From Taibaiella koreensis (GTDB lineage Bacteria > Bacteroidota > Bacteroidia > Chitinophagales > Chitinophagaceae): a stretch of 64,000 nt of DNA. The position numbers and the translations under genes were made by a program. This document shows positions 25,480 through 35,350 of the stretch, piece after piece. The DNA lies in contig NZ_QVNU01000001.1 in the NCBI RefSeq assembly GCF_003545715.1, positions 186,001 through 250,000 of the forward strand, given 5' to 3'. The notes beneath the pieces were generated by a model, which did no database searches, was not told the origin of the DNA, and saw only the letters and a program-made list of their open reading frames with translations. Numbering within the stretch: position 1 is the first letter of the stretch; the number at the start of each line of letters is the position of its first letter.

Positions 25480-26448
25480 CTAGATTAAGCCTTCGCGTAC
25501 CAGGTCGTGCAGGTGTACCATACCGGCGTAGCTGCCATCGTGCGTTACGATCAGTTGGGTTATATCATGCTGTCGCATCAGCTCCAGTGCTTGTACCGCC
25601 AGTTCGCTGTCCTCGATGCTTTTGGGATTCCGCGTACAAATATCCTTAGCGGTAAGCTGTGAAGTATCGGTATTGTTTTCGAGCATACGGCGGAGATCGC
25701 CATCGGTGATCACCCCGATGAGCTGCTCATCTTCCATAACCGCTGTGGCGCCGAGGAACTTGCCCGATATCTCGATAATGACTTCCCTGAGCGACGCGTC
25801 TGCAGTTACTTTGGGCTGCGCGTTGCGGCTGCTCAGGTCCTGCACAGTAAGGTAAAGCCGTTTGCCCAGCGCGCCGCCGGGATGAAAACGGGCAAAATCG
25901 CGGTCGCTGAAGCCTTTCAGCTGCAGCAGGCTTACCGCCAGGGCATCGCCCATCACCAGCTGCGCTGTAGTGCTGGTGGTTGGTGCCAGGTTGTTGGGGC
26001 AGGCTTCCGCATCGATGGTTGTATTGATAAAATAGTCGGCATGTGTGGCCAGGTAGCTATCCTTATTGCCACAGATGGCGATCACTTTATTGCCAAAGTT
26101 TTTTACAAAAGGCAGGAGGGCCTTGATCTCGGGGCTTTCACCGCTTTTGGAGATCACGATCACCACGTCGTCGGGCTGTATCATACCCAGGTCGCCATGG
26201 ATGGCATCGGCTGCATGCATGAACAGAGCCGGCGTTCCGGTCGAGTTCATAGTGGCAACGATCTTTTGCGCGATAATGGCGCTTTTGCCGATGCCGGTGA
26301 TCACCACGCGTCCCTTGGCTTCATGCATCAGCGTTACGGCCTGTACAAAATCACCGTCGATAAAATCGTTCATGCGCTGCAGGGCAGCGATCTCGCTTTG
26401 TATGGTTTGAACGGCATACGCGCGTATCTTCTCCGGATTGGGTAACAT
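25480..26448 (-). CDS. kdsD: Arabinose-5-phosphate isomerase (KdsD/KpsF/GutQ family)
   Basis: 322 residues. The SIS domain (about 30-190) contains VVITGIGKSAIIAQK, SGESPEIKALLPF and APTTSTTAQLVMGDALAV; two CBS domains follow (about 205-320). The enzyme makes arabinose-5-phosphate from ribulose-5-phosphate for Kdo synthesis in lipopolysaccharide. A minus-strand -7 element TACCTTTG (26454-26461) ends only 5 bases before the ATG, so the mRNA is probably leaderless. Divergent from the DUF4287 gene. Confidence 0.93.
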   Translation of the reverse strand: MLPNPEKIRAYAVQTIQSEIAALQRMNDFIDGDFVQAVTLMHEAKGRVVITGIGKSAIIAQKIVATMNSTGTPALFMHAADAIHGDLGMIQPDDVVIVISKSGESPEIKALLPFVKNFGNKVIAICGNKDSYLATHADYFINTTIDAEACPNNLAPTTSTTAQLVMGDALAVSLLQLKGFSDRDFARFHPGGALGKRLYLTVQDLSSRNAQPKVTADASLREVIIEISGKFLGATAVMEDEQLIGVITDGDLRRMLENNTDTSQLTAKDICTRNPKSIEDSELAVQALELMRQHDITQLIVTHDGSYAGMVHLHDLVREGLI

Positions 26449-26453
26449 GGGCG

Positions 26454-26461
26454 CAAAGGTA
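26454..26461 (-). promoter_or_regulatory. -7 element of kdsD, leaderless arrangement
   Basis: TACCTTTG on the minus strand, exact match to TAnnTTTG, five bases from the ATG at 26448-26446. With transcription starting a few bases after the -7 element, the transcript would begin at or next to the start codon. Confidence 0.55.
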
Positions 26462-26609
26462 TCAAGTTTTTACACGTGTTTATCCATTTTCCGGTCTCTC
26501 TATATTGACGTATCAGCCCCTTTATTTGTCGCCATAAGCCGCGGTAATGCTCACCGGAGGCCGGTATTTTTGTACAGCAATCCATTCATCCTTAAAAATA
26601 TTACAGATC

Positions 26610-26840
26610 ATGTCTTTTCAAGCTTATCTCGACAACATACAGGCCAAGACGGGCAAGAGCCCTTCCAATTTTAAGCAGCTGGCCGAGCAAAAGGGCTTCC
26701 TGAAGGCCGGCAAGCTGGCCGCCAGTATCAAAGCAGGGGAGATCGTGCAATGGCTTAAAGAGGATTATGCGCTGGGCCATGGGCATGCTATGGCCTTGTT
26801 TGCCTTATTTAAGGGTATTAAAAAAGAAGGCGATCAATAA
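26610..26840 (+). CDS. DUF4287 domain protein
   Basis: 76 residues from ATG 26610. SFQAYLDNIQAKTGKSP at the start and VQWLKEDYALGHGHAMALF near the end are the DUF4287 signature. A -7 element TATTTTTG (26565-26572) lies 37 bases upstream. DUF4287 is a small cytoplasmic helical domain, sometimes fused to DUF5655; its function is unknown. The central KAGKLAASIKAGE segment looks a few residues longer than usual. Confidence 0.85.
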   Translation: MSFQAYLDNIQAKTGKSPSNFKQLAEQKGFLKAGKLAASIKAGEIVQWLKEDYALGHGHAMALFALFKGIKKEGDQ

Positions 26841-26846
26841 TTCTTA

Positions 26847-26988
26847 CTGACTATTCCCGATGTAGGAAACAAAATAATCTCCGATCCTTGAGCACATCGA
26901 GGGGATAGCTATAAATGGGCGCTTCGATGGGTCCCGCAACCGTTATCAAGACGAATTTGACCAATGTTTCCTATATCAGCGTAGTCAG
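26847..26988. repeat. MITE-like element or long hairpin with imperfect terminal inverted repeats
   Basis: CTGACTATTCCCGATGTAGGAAAC (26847-26870 region, 24 bases) faces GTTTCCTATATCAGCGTAGTCAG (26966-26988) as an imperfect inverted repeat: the outer CTGACTA and the inner TAGGAAAC are perfect. About 95 non-coding bases lie between. It resembles a small miniature element or structured RNA. No clear target duplication is visible. The rest of 26841-27226 holds the typA promoter and nothing else I recognise. Confidence 0.4.
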
Positions 26989-27123
26989 CTTATGTAAAAC
27001 GAACTATGGCGAGATAAAATATGCATATTATGCGTTTTTGTCCGGATCGCGATGACGGTTAGCTGATTGTGTTTTTGCAGATGCCACAATAGTATAATTC
27101 GTAATGCTCTCAACTATTTTCCT

Positions 27124-27131
27124 TACCTTTG
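27124..27131 (+). promoter_or_regulatory. -7 element of typA
   Basis: TACCTTTG, exact TAnnTTTG. It predicts a leader of about 90 bases before the typA ATG at 27227. Confidence 0.5.
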
Positions 27132-27226
27132 CGCACTTTTTAGATACAATACAAGAGGAAAAAAGTAAAGACATCTTAACACCCGGCACAGCCGGGAATG
27201 TCTCTTCTCTGTTTTATTTTGCACAT

Positions 27227-29029
27227 ATGAACATTCGCAACATTGCCATCATCGCCCACGTTGACCACGGCAAAACAACATTGGTAGACAAGATCATTCA
27301 TGCCACACAGGTATTCCGCGACAACCAGGAAACCGGTGAGCTGATCATGGACAGCAATGACCTGGAACGTGAGCGGGGCATCACCATTCTGAGCAAAAAT
27401 ATTTCGGTAACTTATAAAGGAGTAAAGATCAATGTGATCGATACTCCAGGCCACGCCGACTTCGGTGGCGAAGTGGAACGCGTGCTTAAAATGGCGGATG
27501 GTGTGCTGCTGCTGGTCGACGCCTTTGAAGGCCCCATGCCGCAAACCCGTTTCGTATTGCAAAAAGCGCTGGGCCTGGGCCTGCGCCCCATCGTGGTGAT
27601 CAACAAGGTGGATAAGCCCAACTGCCGCCCCGATGAAGTGCACGATAAAGTATTTGACCTGTTCTTCCAGCTCGATGCTACCGAAGAGCAGCTCGATTTT
27701 CCCACCCTGTACGGCTCGGCCAAGCAAGGCTGGTACAATACCTCCCTCACGCCCACCGACAATATTAATGCCGTACTGGACGCTGTGCTGGAAAAAGTAC
27801 CCGAGCCGGTAGTAACAGAGGGCAACCTGCAAATGCAGATCACTTCCCTCGATTACTCTTCGTTCCTGGGCCGTATCGCAGTAGGCCGTGTAGCCCGCGG
27901 TACCATCAAAGAAGGTCAAAATATACAACTGTGCAAGCTGGACGGCAGCATGGTGCGTAATAAAGTAAAGGAGCTCTATACTTTCGAAGGTATGGGCAAG
28001 AAAAAAGTATCTGAAGTAGCTGCCGGCGATATTTGCGCTGTGGTGGGTATCGAAGATTTCCAGATCGGTGAGACTATTGCCGATTTCGAAAACCCCGAGC
28101 CATTGGCCGTTATCCATATTGACGAGCCCACGATGAACATGCAGTTCAGCATCAACAACTCACCTTTCTTCGGCCGTGAAGGTAAATTCGTTACCAGCCG
28201 TAACCTGCGCGACCGTTTGACCAAGGAGCTGGAAAAAAACCTGGCCCTTCGTGTAAAGGATACCGACGATGCAGATAAATTCCTGGTCTACGGCCGTGGC
28301 ATCCTTCACCTTTCCGTATTGGTGGAAACTATGCGTCGCGAAGGTTATGAGCTGACTGTCGGACAACCGCAGGTAATTACCAAAGAGATTGACGGACAGA
28401 AATGCGAGCCGTTTGAAACCCTTGTGGTAGATGTACCGGAAGAATTTGCCAGCAAAGTGATCAACCTGGTAACGATACGTAAAGGCGAAATGCTGATCAT
28501 GGAGTCTAAGGGCGAAATGCAGCACCTCGAATTCGATATGCCTTCCCGCGGTCTGATCGGCCTGCGTTCGCAAATGCTGACCGCTACAGCGGGTGAAGCG
28601 GTAATGGCGCATAATTTTGCATCCTATAAGCCCTGGAAAGGCGCTATTCCCGGTCGTAACAACGGTGTGCTGATCGCCAAACAAGGCGGTTCCAGTACCG
28701 GGTATTCCCTGGATAAGCTGCAGGATCGTGGCTCTTTCTTCATCGATCCGGGTGAAGAAGTATACGCCGGCCAGATTGTTGCCGAGCATATCAAGCCAGG
28801 CGACCTGGTGGTAAACGTGGTGGAAGGCAAAAAACTGACCAATATGCGTGCGAGCGGAACAGATGGTGCCGCCAATATTGCACCAAAAATTCAGATGAGC
28901 CTGGAAGAATGTATGGAATACATCCAACAGGACGAATGCATTGAGGTAACACCGCAGAGCATCCGTCTACGTAAAATCTTACTGGACGAGATCGAACGCA
29001 ACAAGTATGCCAAGACAATGAAAGCTTAA
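27227..29029 (+). CDS. typA: Translational GTPase TypA/BipA
   Basis: 600 residues from ATG 27227 (a frame extension to 27104 includes the promoter and is rejected). The G domain has [26 protein letters not shown] and NKVD; then a beta-barrel domain, EF-G-like domains III and V, and the BipA-specific C-terminal domain ([20 protein letters not shown]...). A ribosome-bound GTPase that helps 50S assembly under cold or other stress. Single gene with its own promoter. Confidence 0.97.
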   Translation: MNIRNIAIIAHVDHGKTTLVDKIIHATQVFRDNQETGELIMDSNDLERERGITILSKNISVTYKGVKINVIDTPGHADFGGEVERVLKMADGVLLLVDAFEGPMPQTRFVLQKALGLGLRPIVVINKVDKPNCRPDEVHDKVFDLFFQLDATEEQLDFPTLYGSAKQGWYNTSLTPTDNINAVLDAVLEKVPEPVVTEGNLQMQITSLDYSSFLGRIAVGRVARGTIKEGQNIQLCKLDGSMVRNKVKELYTFEGMGKKKVSEVAAGDICAVVGIEDFQIGETIADFENPEPLAVIHIDEPTMNMQFSINNSPFFGREGKFVTSRNLRDRLTKELEKNLALRVKDTDDADKFLVYGRGILHLSVLVETMRREGYELTVGQPQVITKEIDGQKCEPFETLVVDVPEEFASKVINLVTIRKGEMLIMESKGEMQHLEFDMPSRGLIGLRSQMLTATAGEAVMAHNFASYKPWKGAIPGRNNGVLIAKQGGSSTGYSLDKLQDRGSFFIDPGEEVYAGQIVAEHIKPGDLVVNVVEGKKLTNMRASGTDGAANIAPKIQMSLEECMEYIQQDECIEVTPQSIRLRKILLDEIERNKYAKTMKA

Positions 29030-29100
29030 TCGCTTGACGATTAGCTTGTTTTGGACAGTAGCTATCCGTTCTGGTCCTCGAAAAAAAGAAACAAAACAGT

Positions 29101-29131
29101 GCAAAAGCTACCGGAGTCTGGTGGCTTTTGC
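29101..29131. terminator. Hairpin between typA and arfB
   Basis: GCAAAAGCTACC (29101-29112) and GGTGGCTTTTGC (29120-29131): 12 bp with one G-T pair. Plausible terminator for typA or a leader hairpin of arfB; it ends 18 bases before the arfB ATG. Confidence 0.5.
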
Positions 29132-29149
29132 CTATTAATAGAGAGGGTC

Positions 29150-29542
29150 ATGATCGATTTTTCGAAGGAAATAGCTTTCCGTACGGCCCGCAGCGGCGGG
29201 AAAGGCGGCCAGAACGTGAACAAGGTGGAGACCATGGCGGAGGCGCTTTGGGAGATCGGCAGCACTGCTTTCTTTACACCGGAGCAGCAAATGATGATCC
29301 GCGAAAAGCTGGCTGCCAGGATCAACGGTGAAGATTGGCTTATGGTAAGATCGAGCGAGGCGCGTACCCAGCTCGCCAATAAAAGAAGGGCTGTGGAAAA
29401 AATGTTGCTCCTGGTCAACCAGAGTATACAGAAGCCTAAAAAGCGGCTGGCCTCAAAGCCCTCTAAAGCGGTGCTTGAAAAGCGGTTGGAAATGAAGAAG
29501 CGATTGGCAGAGAAGAAATTATATAGAAGAAAAGATTGGTAA
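29150..29542 (+). CDS. arfB: Alternative ribosome-rescue factor, peptidyl-tRNA hydrolase ArfB
   Basis: 130 residues from ATG 29150. It carries the release-factor GGQ motif (RSGGKGGQNVNKVET; GGQ at 19-21) and a basic C-terminal tail (PKKRLASKPSKAVLEKR...KKLYRRKDW) that enters the empty mRNA channel. It frees stalled ribosomes on mRNAs without stop codons. The length is typical of ArfB (YaeJ) and too short for a class I release factor. Confidence 0.93.
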   Translation: MIDFSKEIAFRTARSGGKGGQNVNKVETMAEALWEIGSTAFFTPEQQMMIREKLAARINGEDWLMVRSSEARTQLANKRRAVEKMLLLVNQSIQKPKKRLASKPSKAVLEKRLEMKKRLAEKKLYRRKDW

Positions 29543-29648
29543 TTTTTACATGGAAAGGACGGAAGCATAGGAAAGAAATGGAATTCAAAAGCATTAAATT
29601 TTCTTCATTAACTTCCGTTTAGTAAATTCTTAATGCGCTTTTTTGCCT

Positions 29649-29664
29649 TTAAACAAGTGTTTAA
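29649..29664. promoter_or_regulatory. Palindromic site B, TTAAAC-N4-GTTTAA, spt promoter
   Basis: TTAAAC (29649-29654), AAGT, GTTTAA (29659-29664). It lies between a -33 TTTG (29642-29645) and a -7 TATTTTTG (29667-29674), spaced 21 bases, so a bound protein would block RNA polymerase. Same architecture as sites A and C but with a different 4-base centre. Confidence 0.62.
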
Positions 29665-29666
29665 TT

Positions 29667-29674
29667 TATTTTTG
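29667..29674 (+). promoter_or_regulatory. -7 element of spt
   Basis: TATTTTTG (TAnnTTTG). It predicts a leader of about 140 bases before the spt start. Confidence 0.55.
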
Positions 29675-29693
29675 TACTTAATTTTTTAATTAG

Positions 29694-29761
29694 TTTTGGG
29701 AAACCGGCACCTAATGTATTGGTGTAGAAAATGGAAAAAACGCCGGCCCTACTTCCCAAAA
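29694..29761 (+). other. Structured 5' leader of spt
   Basis: Nested inverted repeats: TTTTGGGAA (29694-29702) with TTCCCAAAA (29753-29761), CCGGC (29704-29708) with GCCGG (29742-29746), and a small inner hairpin ACCTAAT/ATTGGT (29709-29723). They form a three-tier stem that closes about 55 bases before the spt ATG. It has no U-run, so control of translation or stability rather than termination would be expected. I recognise no known riboswitch class. Confidence 0.45.
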
Positions 29762-29794
29762 CAAAAAGGGAACACTAAATTAAATTTATATTAA

Positions 29795-31024
<1,230 letters not shown>

Positions 31025-31055
31025 TTTGCTGCTTTGCAGATGATGATAATTAAGA

Positions 31056-31097
31056 ACAGAACGCTGAAATGATCCATGACGGCGTTCTGTTTTTTTA
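31056..31097 (+). terminator. Terminator between spt and the bCerS-like gene
   Basis: ACAGAACGC (31056-31064) and GCGTTCTGT (31082-31090), 9-bp stem with a 17-base loop and eight T. The spt transcript should mostly end here, separating its dose from the downstream ceramide genes. Confidence 0.8.
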
Positions 31098-31165
31098 GGA
31101 CCGTCCCGGTCTGCAACCATACCAATTAACCAACCATTGATTAACGCGCTTACCATACGCACCCT

Positions 31166-32296
31166 ATGATCAAAGTAGCTGCCATCCCATCCAAAGGAAA
31201 GGACCTAAGGGTCTTTATTGATTTTCCCCACGATCTGCACCGGGACGATCCGTACTACGTGCCGGAGCTTTTTATGGCCCAGCGCGACCTGCTGAATCCT
31301 GCCAAGCACCCCTTCTTTGAGCATGGACGCATGCAGCTGTTCCTGGCCTACAAAGATGGCAAGCTGTCGGGACGCGTAGCAGCTATTTTTAACGGTAACC
31401 ACAACACCTTCAATAAAAGCAACGACGGTTTTTTCGGCTTCTTCGATTGCGTCGACGATCAGGAGGTGGCCAATGCCTTGCTGCAGGCGGCTGAAGGCTG
31501 GCTGCGCGACCAGGGGCTCTCTACGATGATAGGACCGGTCAACCCCTCTACCAACGAGGCTTGTGGCCTGCTGGTAGACGGTTTCGACAGCGCGCCCATG
31601 ATCCTGATGCCGTATAACCCGCCCTACTATAAAAAATTGCTGGAGCAATACGGGCTCGCCAAGCAGGTGGATCTGGTGGCCTATGCCCTGTACGATACCG
31701 ACCTGGGCGACAAGCCGGTGCGCCTGCAGGAAGCCTTGACGGCACGTTTGGCAACTAAAGGCATTACCATTCGTCCTTTCGACCTCAAGCATAACTTTAA
31801 GCGGGAGCTGGAGCAGTTTGGCAAAGTCTATAATGCTGCCTGGGACAAGAATATGGGCTTTGTACCGATGACCAAGGCGGAATTCGACTTTATGGGAAAA
31901 GACATGAAGCTGATTGCCGATACCGACTTTTGCCTGGCTGCCGAGCACAATGGCGAAGTGGTGGGTATAGCGCTTTGCCTGCCCGATATTAACCAGGTGC
32001 TGAAGAAGATCAAAAGAGGCCGCCTGTTTCCCACTGGTGTATTCCACTTCCTCTTGGGCCGTAAAAAGATCAATGCGCTGCGTATCCTGGCCTTGGGCGT
32101 ACTGGAACCCTATCGTAAAATGGGGATCGAGGCCTGCTTCTATGCGACCATTATGAAGAAGGGTAGGGAAAAAGGATTCAACATGGCCGAAGCCTCCTGG
32201 ATGCTGGAGCATAACGATCTTATGAATAGGGCGATAGAGCATATGCATGGCGTGCGGTATAAAACCTACCGGATTTTTGATAAGCAATTGTCTTAA
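31166..32296 (+). CDS. GNAT-like acyltransferase, probable bacterial ceramide synthase (bCerS)
   Basis: 376 residues, cytoplasmic. It resembles the large GNAT-fold family next to spt in sphingolipid bacteria: DPYYVPELFMAQRDLLNPAKHPFFEHG at the start, GPVNPSTNEACGLLVDGF in the middle, and a GNAT-like second half (LALGVLEPYRKMGIEACFYA, MAEASWMLEHN). The Caulobacter member of this family was shown to N-acylate the sphingoid base. Here it would acylate 3-ketosphinganine or sphinganine. The position between spt and a CerR-like gene supports this. I recognise no promoter consensus before it. Confidence 0.75.
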   Translation: MIKVAAIPSKGKDLRVFIDFPHDLHRDDPYYVPELFMAQRDLLNPAKHPFFEHGRMQLFLAYKDGKLSGRVAAIFNGNHNTFNKSNDGFFGFFDCVDDQEVANALLQAAEGWLRDQGLSTMIGPVNPSTNEACGLLVDGFDSAPMILMPYNPPYYKKLLEQYGLAKQVDLVAYALYDTDLGDKPVRLQEALTARLATKGITIRPFDLKHNFKRELEQFGKVYNAAWDKNMGFVPMTKAEFDFMGKDMKLIADTDFCLAAEHNGEVVGIALCLPDINQVLKKIKRGRLFPTGVFHFLLGRKKINALRILALGVLEPYRKMGIEACFYATIMKKGREKGFNMAEASWMLEHNDLMNRAIEHMHGVRYKTYRIFDKQLS

Positions 32297-32352
32297 TGGC
32301 CGTTCCCGGCAGGGCGCTTGTGCCGTAAGAAGAGAAACCAAACAGAAAACGA

Positions 32353-33354
32353 TTGGCAAAACAGGGCAAAATCTTCCTGACCGGAGCCTCCGGCTTCATT
32401 GGCTATCACCTGGTCGCCCAAGCAGTGGCCAGGGGCTTTGAAGTGGTGGCCGCTATACGCAGGAGCAGCCAGGTAAGCCACCTGGAAGGCTTCCCGGTGC
32501 GCTACATTTATCCCGATTTCAACGATATTGCCGCTTTGCGGCAAGAGCTGGTGGCGGGGCAATACGACTATATCATTCATCTGGCAGGCGCCATACGCGC
32601 CAGGGATCAGGAAGCGTTTAACCGTATCAATGCCGAACTGACCCGCAACCTGGCGCTTGCGGCGCTGCAGTCGGGCATTCCTTTGAAAAAATTTGTTTTC
32701 CTCAGCAGCCTGGCCGTCGTTGGCCCTGTAGCGTATGATAGCCCGGTACCCATTACGGAAGAGAAGCTATCGGAACCCATTACGGCTTACGGCCGCAGCA
32801 AGTTGCTGGCCGAGCAATACCTGTCGGAAATAAAAGAGTTGCCCCTGGTGACCCTGAGGCCTACTGTCGTGTACGGACCCCGCGAAAAGGATTTTTTTGT
32901 GATGCTACGCAGCCTGTCGAAGGGCTGGGAGCCTTATATAGGACGGCGCTGCCAATGGCTGAGCTTTGTTTATGTGACCGACCTGGTGAACCTTTGCCTT
33001 GATGTACTGTCGCAAGAAACGGAGCCTGGTATCACCTGCAATATCAGCGACGGAAACGTATATGCCAGGGAAGAAGTCGCGCAGATCATTAAAAAAATAC
33101 TGGATCGCAAGACCTTCCGGTTCTATGTGCCTGTAGGGGTAGTGAGAGCCCTGGCTGTCCTTATAGAGCGGTTGTACCGCAACAGCGCCCGGTTGCCCCT
33201 GCTGTATCCGGAGCGGGTAGGCGAGATCACGGCGCCGAACTGGAATGTGAGCATTGAAAAAGCGCGGGCCCACCTGGGTTATATACCCCGGTACTTCCTT
33301 GAGGAGGGATTGACGCAAAGCCTGGCCTGGTATCGTGAGCAGAAATGGTTGTGA
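32353..33354 (+). CDS. NAD(P)-dependent epimerase/dehydratase family, probable ceramide reductase (CerR)
   Basis: 333 residues starting at TTG 32353; the frame is open only back to 32329 and has no ATG, so TTG is the best start. Extended SDR fold: nucleotide motif TGASGFIG (10-17) and catalytic Y146-x3-K150. The family includes CerR of Caulobacter, which reduces the 3-keto group during ceramide synthesis, and the gene sits in the same spt neighbourhood. A sugar-nucleotide epimerase is the alternative, but no sugar genes are near. It begins 56 bases after the bCerS-like gene. Confidence 0.75.
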   Translation: MAKQGKIFLTGASGFIGYHLVAQAVARGFEVVAAIRRSSQVSHLEGFPVRYIYPDFNDIAALRQELVAGQYDYIIHLAGAIRARDQEAFNRINAELTRNLALAALQSGIPLKKFVFLSSLAVVGPVAYDSPVPITEEKLSEPITAYGRSKLLAEQYLSEIKELPLVTLRPTVVYGPREKDFFVMLRSLSKGWEPYIGRRCQWLSFVYVTDLVNLCLDVLSQETEPGITCNISDGNVYAREEVAQIIKKILDRKTFRFYVPVGVVRALAVLIERLYRNSARLPLLYPERVGEITAPNWNVSIEKARAHLGYIPRYFLEEGLTQSLAWYREQKWL

Positions 33355-33411
33355 GCCAATGAAATCGTTGAGACTGGCAACGAACGAAAATGAACCAATT
33401 GAAAAAATTAA

Positions 33412-33427
33412 TTAAACGTTTGTTTAA
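33412..33427. promoter_or_regulatory. Palindromic site C, TTAAAC-N4-GTTTAA, inositol-phosphate synthase operon
   Basis: TTAAAC (33412-33417), GTTT, GTTTAA (33422-33427), preceded by TTAA so that 20 bases are identical to site A. Its internal TTTG (33419-33422) lies 21 bases upstream of the -7 element TATCTTTG (33444-33451); the palindrome therefore covers the -33 element, as at site A. Confidence 0.65.
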
Positions 33428-33443
33428 ATTACTTAATTGTTAC

Positions 33444-33451
33444 TATCTTTG
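33444..33451 (+). promoter_or_regulatory. -7 element of the inositol-phosphate synthase operon
   Basis: TATCTTTG, exact TAnnTTTG; leader of about 55 bases to the ATG at 33512. Confidence 0.6.
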
Positions 33452-33511
33452 CGGCATTAAGTTGCATTTTAGTCAAGCATTTCTACAATTTTACATACAA
33501 AACAGAATACA

Positions 33512-34837
33512 ATGGATTATCAAATCGAAGCAGCAAAAGGTAAGCTGGGTGTGCTGATACCCGGTATGGGCGCTGTAGCCACTACCTTTATTGCCGGTGT
33601 GGAAGCGACAAAAAAAGGTATTGCCAAGCCGATTGGCTCCCTGACCCAGCTGGGTAATATCCGCCTGGGCAAGCGTACCGAGAACCGTTATCCCAAGATC
33701 AAAGACTTTGTACCCCTGGCAGGTCTGGAAGACATCGTTTTTGGCGGATGGGACGTATACAATGATAATGTTTATGAAGCCGCTTCGAATGCCAAAGTAT
33801 TGCAGCAGCACCAGCTGGATGCGATCAAAGCTGAGCTGGAGCAGATCAAGCCGATGCCGGCGGTATTCGACCATGAATACGTGAAAAACCTGGATGGCAC
33901 CCATATCAAGGCAAAGGATACCAAATACAACTGGGCCCTGGCTTTGATGGAAGATATCCGCAACTTTAAGGAGCAGAACAATTGCGAACGCCTGGTGATG
34001 GTTTGGTGTGCTTCTACCGAGAAATATATCGAGCCAACTGATATCCATAACGATATCGCCTTGTTTGAAGAAGCCATGAAGAACGATGACCCGCGTATCG
34101 CACCCAGCATGGTCTATGCCTATGCTGCGATCAAGATGGGCGTTCCTTTTGCCAATGGCGCTCCCAATCTCTCCTGTGATATTCCCGCCCTGGTAGAGCT
34201 GTCCAAAGAGCTGAATGTGGCTATTGCCGGTAAAGACTTCAAAACCGGGCAGACCCTGATGAAGACCATCGTGGCTCCCGGTCTGGCGGCACGCGCCCTG
34301 GGCGTGAACGGCTGGTTCTCCAGCAATATCCTGGGTAACCGCGACGGCCTGGTGCTGGACGATCCCGACAACTTCAAGACCAAAGAGGTATCCAAGCTGA
34401 GCGTACTGGAAGAAATTTTCCAGCCGGAGCAGAATCCCGAATTGTATGGCGAGCTGTACCACAAGGTGCGCATCAACTATTATCCCCCTCACGGCGACAA
34501 TAAGGAAAGCTGGGACAACATCGACATCTTCGGATGGATGGGTTATCCTATGCAGATCAAGATCAACTTCCTGTGCCGCGATTCTATCCTGGCAGCGCCT
34601 ATTGTGCTTGACCTGGCCCTGTTCATGGACCTGGCCCAGCGCGCCAATATGAGCGGTATCCAGGAATGGCTGTCATTCTACTTCAAGTCGCCGCAGACCG
34701 CCGAAGGCCTGAAGCCGGAACATGACATTTTCAAGCAATTGATCAAGCTGCAGAATACGCTGCGTCACATTATGGGTGAAGACCTCATCACGCACCTGGG
34801 CCTCGACTACTACCAGGACCTGGTAGAGGCGCTGTAA
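33512..34837 (+). CDS. ino1: Inositol-3-phosphate synthase (MIPS)
   Basis: 441 residues. N-terminal Rossmann domain (KLGVLIPGMGAVATTFIAGVEA), then the MIPS core with NGAPNLSCDIPALVELSKELNVAIAGKDFKTGQT, NGWFSSNILGNRDG, and NYYPPHGDNKESWDNIDIFGWMGYPMQIK. It cyclises glucose-6-phosphate to inositol phosphate with internal NAD turnover, giving the head group for inositol lipids. First gene of an operon with a PgpA-like phosphatase, GtrA and a DUF5686 protein, and under palindromic site C. Confidence 0.94.
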   Translation: MDYQIEAAKGKLGVLIPGMGAVATTFIAGVEATKKGIAKPIGSLTQLGNIRLGKRTENRYPKIKDFVPLAGLEDIVFGGWDVYNDNVYEAASNAKVLQQHQLDAIKAELEQIKPMPAVFDHEYVKNLDGTHIKAKDTKYNWALALMEDIRNFKEQNNCERLVMVWCASTEKYIEPTDIHNDIALFEEAMKNDDPRIAPSMVYAYAAIKMGVPFANGAPNLSCDIPALVELSKELNVAIAGKDFKTGQTLMKTIVAPGLAARALGVNGWFSSNILGNRDGLVLDDPDNFKTKEVSKLSVLEEIFQPEQNPELYGELYHKVRINYYPPHGDNKESWDNIDIFGWMGYPMQIKINFLCRDSILAAPIVLDLALFMDLAQRANMSGIQEWLSFYFKSPQTAEGLKPEHDIFKQLIKLQNTLRHIMGEDLITHLGLDYYQDLVEAL

Positions 34838-34866
34838 CCAAGGTGATAGCACAACCCGCTTCATCA

Positions 34867-35322
34867 ATGAAATGGATCGCATCTATTTTTGGAATAGGAT
34901 ATATACGCAAAGGCGGTGGTACTGTTGCTGCCGCCTTTGCTGCATTTATATGGTGGCTCCTGTTCCGTGACCATGGCGCCTTATGGGCATGGCAAATAGC
35001 GCTTACCGTGGCCACTACCCTGCTGGGCGTATGGGCCGGCAATGTAGTCGAGAAAGACTGGGGCAAAGACAGCTACCGTGTCGTGATCGACGAAGTGGCC
35101 GGTATGTTCATCAGTGTGCTGTTTATCCCTGTGGATTGGCGGTGGCTGCTCATCGGCTTTGTCCTGTTCCGCTTTTTTGATATCGCCAAGCCGCTGTTTA
35201 TCCGCAGGATGGAAGCATTCAAAGGCGGTTGGGGTGTGATGCTCGACGATGTGTTGGCTGGCGTGTATGCCAATATCATCCTGCAGGTCATCGTCGTTCT
35301 TTTTAATAATTGTTGTTTTTAA
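34867..35322 (+). CDS. PgpA-family lipid phosphatase
   Basis: 151 residues from ATG 34867 (a GTG at 34843 would add eight). Motifs of phosphatidylglycerophosphatase A: GIGYIRKGGGTVA, DSYRVVIDEVAGM (metal site), RFFDIAKP and GVMLDDVLAG. Three or four membrane helices. In this operon with MIPS it more likely removes the phosphate from phosphatidylinositol phosphate, as reported for the equivalent gene in the Bacteroides thetaiotaomicron inositol-lipid cluster (from memory), than makes phosphatidylglycerol. Both remain possible. Confidence 0.87.
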   Translation: MKWIASIFGIGYIRKGGGTVAAAFAAFIWWLLFRDHGALWAWQIALTVATTLLGVWAGNVVEKDWGKDSYRVVIDEVAGMFISVLFIPVDWRWLLIGFVLFRFFDIAKPLFIRRMEAFKGGWGVMLDDVLAGVYANIILQVIVVLFNNCCF

Positions 35323-35350
35323 ACATCCCGGACAACCGGTTATCTCGGGA

